NCBI GenBank assembly: GCA_033239005.1 | Contig: BSQZ01000068.1 | Location: 1,666,001 to 1,730,000 of the forward strand | Direction: 5' to 3' | Length of the DNA: 64,000 nucleotides | Source of the DNA: Lamellibrachia satsuma | Taxonomy: Eukaryota; Annelida; Polychaeta; Sabellida; Siboglinidae | In this document: one piece after another, positions 10,800 to 20,229 of the stretch | How positions within the stretch are numbered: the stretch's first letter is position 1 | Layout: every line of letters starts with the position of its first letter | Notes under the pieces: generated by a model | What the model saw: only the letters and a program-made list of their open reading frames with translations | Databases searched by the model: none | What the model was told of the DNA's origin: nothing | Made by a program: the position numbers and the translations under genes

Positions 10800-11250
10800 A
10801 GCGACATGTGGATTCACATTAGTGTGCTAGAGTTAGAGGCCATACACCTAACAGTGCTCCACTGGCTGAAGCAGCTCACAGGCCTAACAGTTCTTGTTGC
10901 GGACAACTCGACGGTAGTATCTTACATCAACAAGCAGGGCGGGACACGGTCAATATCGCTGTGCAGACTGATCAAGAGGTTAGTCCTCATGTGCCAGAAC
11001 AGCAAGATAGTGCTATGAGCACATCACATTCCCAGAAGAATGCATGTTCTCACGAATGTCATATCTTGCGTAACTCAGATATCAATTACAGAGTGGTCCC
11101 CTTACCCTTCTGTCTTCCAAGCAGTCATACGGGAGTGGGAAACCCCATTACTGGATTTCTTTGTAACAAGGTGGAACCACAAGCTTCCAATATTTGTGTC
11201 CCCTGTCCCGGACCAATCGGACATGGCAGTGGATGAGCTGGAAGGCAATG
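10800..11250 (+). pseudogene. DIRS RNase H and connection, degenerate
   Basis: The frame 10806-11018 reads ISVLELEAIHLTVLHWLK, then VADNSTVVSYINKQGGTRS. This matches the DIRS RNase H signature (INVLEL.AV, TDN.TVV.YINKQGGTRS); the first Asp of the usual TDNTT is kept as ADNST. After a stop near 11020 the downstream domain continues at 11040-11250 with WSPYPSVFQAVIREW and LLDFFVTRWNHKLPIFVS, the usual segment (W.L.P.VF..I...WG...VDLFA.R...QLP.F.S). Frame changes make it non-functional. Confidence 0.85.
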
Positions 11251-11469
11251 TAGGCACATGCTTATCCACCTGCTACTCTGTTACCACAAGTTCTAGAGAC
11301 GTTCCAATGAGACCAATGCAAACTGATCCTCATTGCCCTACGCTGGCCACATGCGATCTGGTTTCCACTTCTCCTAGGGATGTTGATGGATTCCCCTTTA
11401 CAGATCCCAACATCCATCAATTACTGTCGCAATCATGAGGACTAATCCACCGAGATCTCTCCAATCTAC

Positions 11470-12544
11470 AGCTACATGAGTGGAAAGTATCCTGGATGCA
11501 CTCTGCAACAGAGGCTTTTCGGTCAACATTGCCTCACATGCCTCTAGACCTCAGCGAGAGTCTACTCTGGGAATCTACAAGTCTATGTGGAGGATATTCT
11601 GTACTTGGTACATCACAAAACAGGTTAATCCACTCTTGGAGAGTATAGTCTCAGATTTTCTCCTTCACACAAAGAAGCAATTGACATTTTCAACCATTGA
11701 AGGGTAGCAAAGCACCCTTCATGCCACTTCTGATGTTGAGGTAGGGCGAAATCCATAATCTTTACTATAAAACATCGAACTGGAACAGGGACAATGTCAA
11801 CACCCTTTCCCAAAGTGGAATCTAGCATTGGTTTTATCAGCTTTAACCAAACCTCCATTTGAGCCTTTGAGCAAAGCTTCCGACAAACTGATAACATGGA
11901 AGACAGTCTTTCTAATTGCCCTTGCCTCAGGCAAACGGAGGGGTAAAATTCACATTCACATTTTGAACATGCCCGTCTCCTGTGGACTGCTGGCTGGACA
12001 GAGGTTACACTACGAGTGGGTCTGTCTTTATGTCAAATACACAAGTGTTGGCTAAAGGCCCCAGATATGTTCTTTCATTAATTATCCCAGCACTCAGGCA
12101 AACGGAGGGGTAAAATTCACATTCACATTTTGAACATGCCCATCTCCTGTGGACTGCTGGCTGGACAGAGGTTACACTACGAGTGGGTCTGTCTTTATGT
12201 CAAATACACAAGTGTTGGCTAAAGGCCCCAGATATGTTCTTTCATTAATTATCCCAGCACTGGACAGTCATTTGAGTGACGTCATGGCCTAAGACAGACT
12301 CCTGTGCCCTGTCCTAGCTTTGTGATTCTACCTGGAAAAATCTATTTCATGGAGGGAGAACAAACGCCTCTGCTTTGTCTCTTTCAGACCAGGACATAGA
12401 TCAGATATTGTTCCATCAATAATCTTCAGTTGGATCCGCAAAACCATTATTGAATGTTATGTACAGTCACTGTCTACACTCCTCGAGTTTCACCGGGTTA
12501 AGGCACACCAGGAACGGTTTATGGCTGCATCCCTTGCATTCCAC
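11470..12544 (+). pseudogene. DIRS tyrosine recombinase, N-terminal part (interrupted)
   Basis: DIRS recombinases insert the circular DNA copy. The frame 11480-11707 carries the N-terminal SAM-like region (STLGIYKSMWRIFCTWYITK, LTFSTIEG). The frame 11828-12055 has LTKPPFEPL, TWKTVFLIALASGKRRGKIH; this is the conserved block with the first catalytic Arg. After the 157-bp duplication the domain resumes at about 12300 (RLLCPVLAL), then PSIIFSWIRKTI and KAHQERFMAASLAFH near 12495-12544, the HxxR box. At 12544 the coding sequence is cut by the nested P-like element; its remainder starts at 15128. Confidence 0.87.
11938..12251 (+). repeat. 157-bp tandem duplication inside the recombinase
   Basis: Copies at 11938-12094 and 12095-12251 are almost identical; I noticed one substitution (CCCGTCTCC against CCCATCTCC). 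The duplication lies next to the ASGKRRGKIH block and must be recent relative to the decay of the element. 157 is not a multiple of three. Confidence 0.93.
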
Positions 12545-12908
12545 CAAAGAGTGTAGGAAACAAAGAGGTACCACTCATGCATGTTTTGTGAAGTTAAGCA
12601 GTTAGCAGCACCACCAAACAATAAGGTAGGATAACAGCCACAGGGGAGATGACTTCTCTGATTTACTGCTAATATTATAATTTTTTCTCTGTGATCGTTC
12701 AAAGTGTGCCCCCTGTAAAAAAGTCATGTTTACAAACCATTAATTTTATTTTTGTTTTTGGAAAAAAATAACTACAAGAAAATGGAGAAATATTCAGCCT
12801 ACCTAGTACTTTTTAATTTGATCCTTAATTAGAAAGCTCTAAGTATTGCCTAGGAGAAATCTCCCCATAATAATTTGTCTATTGGTTTGATGCCAGAGTG
12901 TGCATGCA

Positions 12909-12909
12909 T

Positions 12910-12952
<43 letters not shown>

Positions 12953-12954
12953 CA
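12909..12954. repeat. (GCAC)n microsatellite
   Basis: About eleven GCAC tetranucleotides, preceded by GCATGCAT, inside the P-like element. Confidence 0.97.
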
Positions 12955-13476
12955 GGGAAAAACAAAACCGCTTTCAGTCCGTTCAAATCTCCTTTGAGCA
13001 CATCTGCACAAAAAAGGCACTAGAAGTACAAGAATATCTTGCTTATTGTATGTTTGATGTCTGAGCATCACAATATAATTATAATGAAGCCAGCTGACAT
13101 TCATACTATACAGAATCCACACTGTCAGTCTCTTCAGGTGCATGCAGTATTCAGTAAGTTTTTAGTACATTGCAGCAAAAACAAAATAACAACAAACTAC
13201 CAAGACAACAGTAAAATCGCCCTTTCAAGAGCATAAAAATGTGTAAATCATTTGACATTCATGAATATACATGACTGTATACAATATCTAAATATACACT
13301 GTCAGTCTCATCAGATACATCTTAAAGGGATATGTCAAACCAAGCTCAAATTGCCTTCAAGTTACCAAAGGAATGTGTCTGTGACAAAGCCAAAGGCAAT
13401 TTCATAAACTACATTAGTACATACCGTATATGTAAGTGGCAACAAGTTTGTACACATCTGCCACTAGACACACCCC

Positions 13477-13740
13477 TCATCCCCCAAAATGCACAAAAGG
13501 GCACTGCAAGTGTGACAGTTTCAACAGTTTCCAGTTTCCCCTCGTGAAGTTGTGGTTTTTGTTCCTGAGAACAGCATGGAGGCGTATGTTAACAAACAAA
13601 CCCACTGTATAGTCTCTCATTTTACAGTCACACGTAGAACAGACAAGAGCGATGCTTTCAAGTTCTTTGCCGAGACGAAGGTGGAATCCAGTGCGGACTT
13701 TGTCCATGTGTAGAAGCTGCCCTGACGTCTTGAAAACACA
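13477..13740 (-). pseudogene. Possible transposase-derived fragment in the P-like element
   Basis: The minus frame reads MDKVRTGFHLRLGKELESIA, a short CSTCDCK, then GLFVNIRLHAVLRNKNHNF. The last part resembles the region of THAP/P-type transposase relatives that ends with FVK(I/V)R.H...K..N. This is a weak likeness judged by eye, supported by the THAP-like remnant upstream on the same strand (14200-14345). It may be an unrelated open frame. Confidence 0.25.
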
Positions 13741-14199
13741 TTTTATATCACCTGTATTTCTGCTGAATTATGTTCAGCTTATGTAGTGCAGTTTTGCGTA
13801 GGGTCATCTGCTTAGCAGCTGATGATTTCACAGCATCTGAAGTTGAAGGAGAAGATGATGGCGCATATTATCCAGTCACAGCACACAAACAAAAATAAGA
13901 GACAATGAAGTGGAGTAAAACAAAAGCAAGACAACACACGGCCACTCATATTTTCCCTGAACTGACCAGCTGATTATTCAATGCTAACAGAAATGAACAA
14001 GCAAAAATAAGAGAACCATTACAAAAAATAACATGTCAAAGGAAATTATTACAAGAGTGACACCATTCATTAGCAAATTTGTGACAACAGCGAAACTGTG
14101 ATATTCTTACACACCTGTCTGATCTCCACTATTCTTTCATGGCAGTTCAGGCACAGGGGGCTGAAGCAGTCCCCCCGTCACTTGCTCGGTGAGGGTCTT

Positions 14200-14345
14200 G
14201 TGGACATGACCTTGGCTAGCTAATTTAGCACATCAAACTGTTTAGGGACAGCACTCCAAATCAAAGACTTCTTCTGCTGGGCATTTATGGGTTGCGAGTC
14301 TTCAAAGTGGTCCTGGCAGAGGTGGCAGTTCTTGTAGAGATATTC
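14200..14345 (-). pseudogene. THAP zinc-finger remnant
   Basis: On the minus strand from about 14330 the sequence reads YKNCHLCQDHFEDSQPIN followed by KKSLIWSAVPKQFDVLN and a stop. This matches the second half of THAP domains: the CxxH zinc ligands (CQDH) with the following F, then N...K..L.W.AVP.LF. The first two Cys ligands would lie in an upstream exon or are lost. THAP domains bind DNA and are the N-terminal module of P element transposases, so this supports the class of the surrounding transposon. It is short and followed by stops, so non-functional. Confidence 0.6.
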
Positions 14346-15127
14346 TGAAGATTTACCCCAAAGATCTTCTTGTCTGCTGAACTGCACCCATTTTCAGCAT
14401 ATACCGGTATGCAAAAATAATACAATATTTGTAACTACACTGCACCTCTTTCATAATCTGAAATAGGCAGTAAATAAATGGATACGCTTTTTTAACTGAA
14501 GAAAAACATAAAAATAAAAATCTTCTGTCATGATATGTTGAATAGAAATTGGAATTCATCTATTCCTTACTTCAAACTCGGCATGAAACATTACTGATTT
14601 ACATTCGAGTCAGACATAGTCAGGATTCAGTAACAGTTTCTCTAATGACTTTGTTGGAAGACAGTGTTTGCATCACATACGACGCATTAAATTTATTGTC
14701 GGTTTGCTTGTCGAAAGGCGTTATTTCTGCATTTAAATTTTGCATTCAAAATCTGCATATTTCACACTGATTACAGTCCTAAAAACATTGTATGAAAGCA
14801 GCTGGATTTGTACAATTTCATGACAGATCTATCCACTCATTGTCCGAGTCAGAAGAGTGCATTCACAAGGCATAAAATCATTGTGTTGTGCGAAGAATAT
14901 CACAATACAACCATATCCAATTAAGCTTACCTTTCAGCATGTTTTGGAAATCGAAAGAATGTCTTCTCCAAATTTTTTATCTTTGAAATACTGCAATTCG
15001 GAGCAGAACACCATGCACTGTTATTTTTCTTTGCGTCTGTGTCCTACTCTACCACTTGGTGGCGCTACCTGCAGTCGGCTTCACCAATAATAGCTGAGTG
15101 GTGCCTCTTTGTTTCCTACACTTTTTT

Positions 15128-15210
15128 ATTCCACAGACAGGCTTCAACGGAACAGATCCAGAGGGCTGGAACCTGGTGGTGTCATAACACTTTCACAGAT
15201 TTTTTCTGAA
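15128..15210 (+). pseudogene. DIRS tyrosine recombinase, C-terminal part with altered catalytic Tyr
   Basis: The frame after the P-like insertion reads FHRQASTEQIQRAGTWWCHN and then TFTDFF, a stop and KTYPS. It continues the frame cut at 12544 (AASLAFH). The family normally has W....TFT.FYLKD, with the nucleophilic Tyr. Here the Tyr position is Phe (TTC) and the next codon is TGA, so the recombinase would be inactive even without the insertion. Confidence 0.8.
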
Positions 15211-15338
15211 AGACCTATCCCTCTACTCCTCAGATCTCGTTCACCTGGGACCAATAGTGGCTGTGGAGACAATTCTGCCGCCAACAGGCCATTAGAGATA
15301 GATTTGTTTATATCCCACCATCCATTCATCTATATTCT

Positions 15339-15437
15339 GCACTTTGTGAAGTGACGGAGCCAGGATAAGTCCATGTTAGGCTGTAAATTCTATATTTTTA
15401 GAATTAAAATATGTATTTACGAATAACATACTTACCT
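15339..15437. repeat. DIRS internal complementary region
   Basis: 15339-15390 is the reverse complement of the left end (8406-8457, 3 mismatches). 15386-15437 is the reverse complement of the right end (15621-15673, about 5 mismatches). The two halves overlap by a few bases at an AATT, as expected for a template that bridges both termini during circle formation. Confidence 0.9.
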
Positions 15438-15512
15438 GGTTCCGTCGCTTCCTATTACCCTCCCTCTGGCCCCGCTATAAAGAGATAACCTATAACAGGA
15501 AAATCCTCATAG

Positions 15513-15673
15513 CCAAGTGCGAAGAGAGTACGAAGATGGTGCATCTCAGATTACCAGCTGGGAGGTCAGTAGTGGTGGTGGGACGATGCAGGGATAGATC
15601 AACGTTTGTCTATTTTTTGCGAGATAAGTATGTTATTCGTATATACTTATTTTAATTATAAAAATATAGATTT
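15513..15673 (-). repeat. DIRS right terminal region
   Basis: 15513-15622 is the inverted copy of left segment B. 15621-15673 (GATAAGTATGTTATTCGTAT onward) is the outer right end, complementary to 15386-15437. Together with the intervening sequence, 15386-15673 could fold into a stem of about 52 bp with a loop of about 180 bases. Confidence 0.88.
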
Positions 15674-16063
15674 TGATACCAACCAGGTATATGTTTTAAA
15701 AATTCAAAGTTTCTAATGTCATTTAAATAATAGGGGAAAGTGGGGCATGTCCGCACACCTAAGGAATGAAGAGATCCAAAGAGACACCTGTCCGACTTGT
15801 TTGAACAATACTGTTGCAGGACCACTGAGTGGTATGGGGTTCGTTATCGGAATTAAGCACACAAATCACTCCACCAACTTAAAACGGCCATACACGTCCA
15901 TGTCATCGGGGTAAAACATGCAGGACACACTGGGATTATCCCGAGCCTGGTATACCACAACATCAGAGCATAGCAATTTCTGTAATATTACCCCCTCTTC
16001 AGATGTAACCATCCCTGGTTACTTACGCAATTTACATTGACACTTATTAAAGAAAACAACTTT
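15674..16063. other. Spacer between DIRS and Penelope-like elements
   Basis: No coding or repeat match is recognised. It includes a short palindromic-looking GGGGCATGTCC region near 15740-15760 without a clear function. Confidence 0.4.
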
Positions 16064-16141
16064 CTATACCAAATCAGATAACTTTCATTTTTCATATCCA
16101 AGGTGTGTTTAATTTACCTGGTAGAGGCTTTTGTCAACGTA

Positions 16142-16755
16142 TCAGTACCAATGACGCTGAATGACATCATCGTACACGTGAGGTAGTTCGTAATTGCCCT
16201 CGTCTCTGTTGATGGGTGTTCCAGCTTTCCTGATCCAGATGGCTTCTTTGATGTGCTGGATTCTTTGGTTGGGTTCCTTGTCTACAATTTTCACTCCCTC
16301 CCAGTCTATGATGTGGTTTTCAGTTGTCACATGGTATGTAAGGGCAGATTTATTGAGGGTAGACATCTTTTTTTCCCTGCTCCTTGTGTATTTTTTTTTT
16401 TCGTGTTGTCTACATCCTTTCTGTGTTCCTCCAGTCGTGGTTTTAGTAGTCTTCTTGTCTCCCCAATGTACTCAGCACCACAGTTCTTGCGTGGTATTTG
16501 GTACACCAGTTCACCTTGTTCTTCTAGCTCTACTTTGTCCTTGGGATGTACCAACAAGTGCCTGAGGGCGGTGTGGGGATGCATAGCTGTTGCTACTCCA
16601 TATTTCTTCAGTACTCGGTGTACTCTCTCTGAGACCCCCTCTACGTATGGGATGACTACTTGACTCCTGTAATTTCTGTCATTTGTTTTTTTGTTGTTCT
16701 TTTTCTTCTTACTGCTACCTGTCACTTGTTCAAGGCCCAGGACGGGTAACCACAT
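16142..16755 (-). pseudogene. Penelope-like GIY-YIG endonuclease, frameshifted
   Basis: The frame 16327-16755 has VIPYVEGVSERVHRVLKKYG, then LVYQIPRKNCGAEYIGETRR, LLKPRLEEHRKDV. This is the linker and GIY-YIG core (VY.IPC..C...YIGET.R.L..R..EH) in which the first Cys is Arg. After a frameshift near 16350 the end of the domain reads SALTYHVTTENHIIDWEG, IQHIKEAIWIRK and the terminal MNRDEG-like INRDEG with LPHVYD. The endonuclease would nick the target for priming. It is inactivated here by the frame breaks. Confidence 0.9.
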
Positions 16756-17940
16756 ACTCTAGAGCTCCTCTCAAGTGTTCCACCTCTACCTTCTTGTCTC
16801 CTTCCTCTGAAGTTATCGTCTCACACCTGTTCATAAGGGTTCTGACCACTCCTAACTTCTGATGTTTGGGGTGGTGGGACTCAAAGTTCAAGTATTGGTT
16901 GGTGCGCGTCTTCTTCCTGTACACTGTAGACTTCACACTGCCATCGTCCTTTCTGGTGAACTTTGCATCCAAGAAGGGCATGCTGTTGTTCTCTTTATCT
17001 TCCCGCATGAAAATTATGCTCACTGTGGGGTGTACAGTGTTCATGTGTTGTTGTAATTTCTTTGCATTCCCTGTTTGTACCAGGCAAATTACATCGTCCA
17101 CATATCATTTCCAGTTTCTCGGTTAGCAATCTACCGGTGCTGTGGCTATTATTTTCTGCTCCAGGTCCTCCACGTACAGGTTGACAACAATGGGGGATAC
17201 CGGACTGCCCATGGCTACTCCAAATTTCTGCTGGTAAATTTCTCCTTCCCATCTGAAGTATGTCATCTCCAGGACAAATTTCAACAACTCCATGATGTCG
17301 TCTACATTTAGGTTTGTTCTCTTCTTTAGTGTCTTGTCATTCTCTAGCCTTTTTGTGATGATTTCGCACGCTTCTTTGATCGGGATCTTCATGAACAGCG
17401 ACACAACATCATATGACACAAATGATTCTCCTTCTTTTACTCTCAGCTTTGTCATTTCCTTCACCAGTTCTTGTGAGTTTTCTGTGTGGTGTTCAGTTTT
17501 TCCAACAAGTGGTTGTAGTATGTTGGCCAATTCCCTGGATACTCTGTATGCTATTGTCTGTGTGTAGTTGACAATTGGTCTGACTGGCACTCCTTCCTTA
17601 TGGATTTTTGATGATCCATACATCCGTTGTACTTTTTCTAACGTAGGATACAAGTACCAATACTGATCTTTGGTGATCTTCCCCTCCTTCTCCAAGGAAT
17701 TTACCATTCTGATGAGTTCTGCCTTATACTTGTTGGTCGGATCCTTCTTTAATTTCTCATACGTTGCTTCGTCATTTAGCATTTCTTTCATTTTTCTTGG
17801 TATTCTTTCGTTTCCATGATGACTGGCCTTTCCCATGTCCGCAGGGAGTATGGTGATCGACTTCTCTTTCTGTAGCCCTTTTAAAGCTGTTCTCTCCAGT
17901 CTGGTTAGGTTTGTTTTGGAGCTTTTGCTGACTTCATAAC
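16740..17940 (-). pseudogene. Penelope-like reverse transcriptase, frameshifted
   Basis: The N-terminal motif ITILPADMGKA (family ILPADKGR) is visible near 17840-17870, in the frame upstream of the ORF at 17836. Then follow YGSSKIHKEGVPVRPIVNY, SFVSYDVVSLFMKIPI (catalytic SYDV.SLF, with M for the usual T/V), and FGVAMGSPVSPIVVNLYVED. The frame is lost after IIATAPVDC near 17123 and resumes as a YVDDVICLV box (catalytic DD, 17090-17075), then MPFLDAKFTRKDDGSVKSTV, YRKKTRTNQYLNFESHHP. Motifs follow the Penelope order and most catalytic residues are kept, so this is a fairly young pseudogene. Confidence 0.92.
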
Positions 17941-18076
17941 TCCTGCGATGTCTGCATGAAGTTTGTTTTTTGTTCTTGTGGTAGGCTCCATGTCGCTTAT
18001 TCTGCCGCTACGATGAACTGCTCGGTCGGTACTTTCTCTGGCGTTACTGCATAATTTAACCGATGCAGTAATGATG

Positions 18077-18205
18077 ATGTCATTCAGCATCATCGGTACT
18101 GATGAAGTCAACGTGATACATTGACGAAAGCCTCTACCAGGTAAATTAAACACACCTTGGATATGAAAAAAATTAAAGTTATCTGATTTGAAAATGAACT
18201 ATCCT
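18077..18205 (-). repeat. Penelope-like terminal repeat, 5' side
   Basis: Inverted partner of 16064-16178. It carries CATCATCGGTACTGATGAAG on the outer and TTGGATATGAAAAAAATTAA on the inner side; homology fades near 18235, where CTTTCTATACC is shared with 16055-16065. Confidence 0.85.
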
Positions 18206-18429
18206 GAAGAATGTTCAGTAAACTTTCTATACCGATCTATAATCAGGCATTGACTGTCTACCTACAATGTAGCCCAAGCATGCAGTACAGCACGATCTTT
18301 GCCTCATGGAATGCAATACACTATTAATCGCAGTGTCTCTTACAACGAGTTCTGTATAACAAACACAGGCTACTTCTGCATAAGCAGGCCATATACATCT
18401 TCTCCATTTCAACACTGGCCACTTACGGC

Positions 18430-18748
18430 ATATGCACCACAACACACTGCAGTCCCAGCATGTACTACACAACCATATACACCACAACACACTGCAGTCC
18501 CAGCATGTACTACACTACCATATGTACCACAACACACTGCAGTCCCAGCATGTACTACACTACCATATGCACCACAACATATTGCAGTCCCAGCACGTAC
18601 TACACTACCATATGCACCACAACACATTGCAGTCCCAGAATGTACTACACTACCATATGCACCACAACACACTGCAGTCCCAGCATGTACTACACAACTA
18701 TATACACCACAACACAATGCAGTCCCAGCATGTACTACACTACCATAT
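18430..18748. repeat. 45-bp minisatellite, left part (7 units)
   Basis: Seven 45-bp units of the form ACCACAACACACTGCAGTCC plus CAGCATGTACTACACTACCATATGC (written here in two pieces). The same unit fills 21952-23583. The array stops exactly at the hAT terminus at 18749, so both arrays were once one. Open frames on several strands arise because 45 is a multiple of three. Confidence 0.95.
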
Positions 18749-20229
18749 CAGGGGTCTCCCTAGAAAAAATAGGCATGGGCCAATTGTCCCATACAAGCAA
18801 AATTGTATGGGTCATTTCAATGATGATTGGGTCAGTATAGTTTTAGCCGGAGATCTGTTTTACATTACAAATGCGGCGGATCATGTATGTCAAAAGAACA
18901 ACTTATGTTGTACGTACAAAATTGGTATGACGTTAAAGCAATTATTTAAAGTGAAACTATTCTGGAATCCTCCACAAGTACCGTGTAAAGAAAGGCTGTT
19001 TTCAAAAAGCTTTACACAAGGAGTTAATATTACTGCTAAAAAATTGTACAATGTTGTCTACATCATGTAACAAGTATGTTGATGTATGTGCATTGAAGGA
19101 AGTATTTCATTGTCAGCAGACATGCACAAGGCACACCAGTATGTGTACTGTATCTGCAGCATAAGAATATACATACTGACTGTGACAGTCTAGATTAACA
19201 TATATATGACAATCAAATCACAAGAAGAACATCTTAGACAAAACATGTTTTTTTATTTTGACTGGTGTCAAAACAATCTGGAAGTATACAATCAATATGA
19301 GATGCAAATTATCCATAATTATAATTAATTGCACACATATCAAATATTTTGTTAAAAACAACGCGTCACTAACTGGACATTATTCATTAGTGATTACTAT
19401 CCCTCCTGATAATTTATAATAATTATTAATATACCCACATTAATTATTGCTGCTATACATAACAGAATGCTAAATAAATAACAAAATAAACGTGTCACAA
19501 CTGTGCCAAGTAAAATAAATAAATTAATATCTAGCGGTAGTCATTCACACAAATACAATCATAACTAACGGCATATTTATATCCTAACAGATATAAATAT
19601 AGTGCTAATACTTCACCTGATAGCTATGTATCGGCCAGATAATAAATTACAATTTATATAATTATAGCTTTACTTACTAGAACTTGGGCAGGGCCACTGA
19701 CATGGATGCTATGTAACACTCAGCCCTAATACTTGACACCAACTACAAAGATTGTTTTTATTCAAAGTTTGCAAGGTAGTACTTTCTATACCTTTCACAT
19801 AACAAGTAACAATAATTACAGAACTCAAGACACTTGCACAACCCAATGACTGGTCACATCCACTGTGTAATTTGGGAATAAAACATACCAACACAATAAA
19901 GCTGATGAAACAAATATGTTACTTGATTGAGCAAGACAACTGTTCTGGTCAAGGTGAACCCACAGAAGCTGAAATTATGTAAAGTCCGGATGACACTTCC
20001 TGCAGACAAAATTACTGGAAATCACTTCTATTTTGTCTTAGATCATCATCCTTTACATTGGGCACTGTGGAATGACCCATCACTTTAGTTAGCAAAGATT
20101 TTGCGGTGGCAATGTTCGCGCCATGTTTTCAATGCTAGTTTGAAATCAAACTCCTCCAACCTCCCTCCTTCCAAGTGCACTCGCATCAACTGGTCACTTA
20201 CTTCGCAGTGATGTCAGAGTGAGATTCTG

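Larger units (their letters stand above)
12545..15127 (-). mobile_element. P-like (THAP) DNA transposon, non-autonomous or decayed
   Basis: A 2583-bp insertion splits the DIRS recombinase. It is flanked by a 7-bp direct repeat ATTCCAC (12538-12544 and 15128-15134). Its ends are inverted repeats: GTGTAGGAAACAAAGAGG at 12551-12568 is matched exactly in reverse at 15105-15122, and the similarity continues more weakly for about 70 bp. A 7-8 bp duplication, terminal inverted repeats and a THAP-like remnant inside (14200-14345, minus) fit the P superfamily. No intact transposase is present, and the interior is mostly AT-rich. hAT would also give 8 bp, but its usual CAGGG terminus is absent. Confidence 0.72.
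8406..15673 (+). mobile_element. DIRS-type tyrosine-recombinase retrotransposon with nested P-like insertion
   Basis: DIRS elements use reverse transcriptase/RNase H and a tyrosine recombinase, and integrate through a circular intermediate. The expected structure is present. The left end A (8406-8457) is complementary to 15339-15390, 49 of 52 positions. The right end C (15621-15673) is complementary to 15386-15437. These two complementary stretches abut and form the internal complementary region. Left B (8483-8589) is inverted-repeated at 15513-15622. Between the ends lie gag-like, RT, RNase H and recombinase sequences in plus-strand order. Without the nested element at 12545-15127 the length is about 4.7 kb, within the usual 4-6 kb. 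All ORFs contain frameshifts or stops, so the copy is dead. Confidence 0.9.
16064..18205 (-). mobile_element. Penelope-like retroelement with inverted terminal repeats
   Basis: Penelope-like elements combine a telomerase-related reverse transcriptase with a GIY-YIG endonuclease. The segment 16064-16178 (CAAATCAGATAACTTTCATT onward) is the inverted copy of 18077-18205, with the shared block GTGTGTTTAATTTACCTGGT. Inverted terminal repeats are one of the known arrangements of the so-called pLTR. Between them, on the minus strand, lie RT (17930-16740) and GIY-YIG (16740-16142) sequences in the normal order. Three frameshifts (near 17110, 16745 and 16340) disrupt the single ORF. The total of about 2.1-2.2 kb is a little short, so the N-terminus may be truncated. 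Confidence 0.9.
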
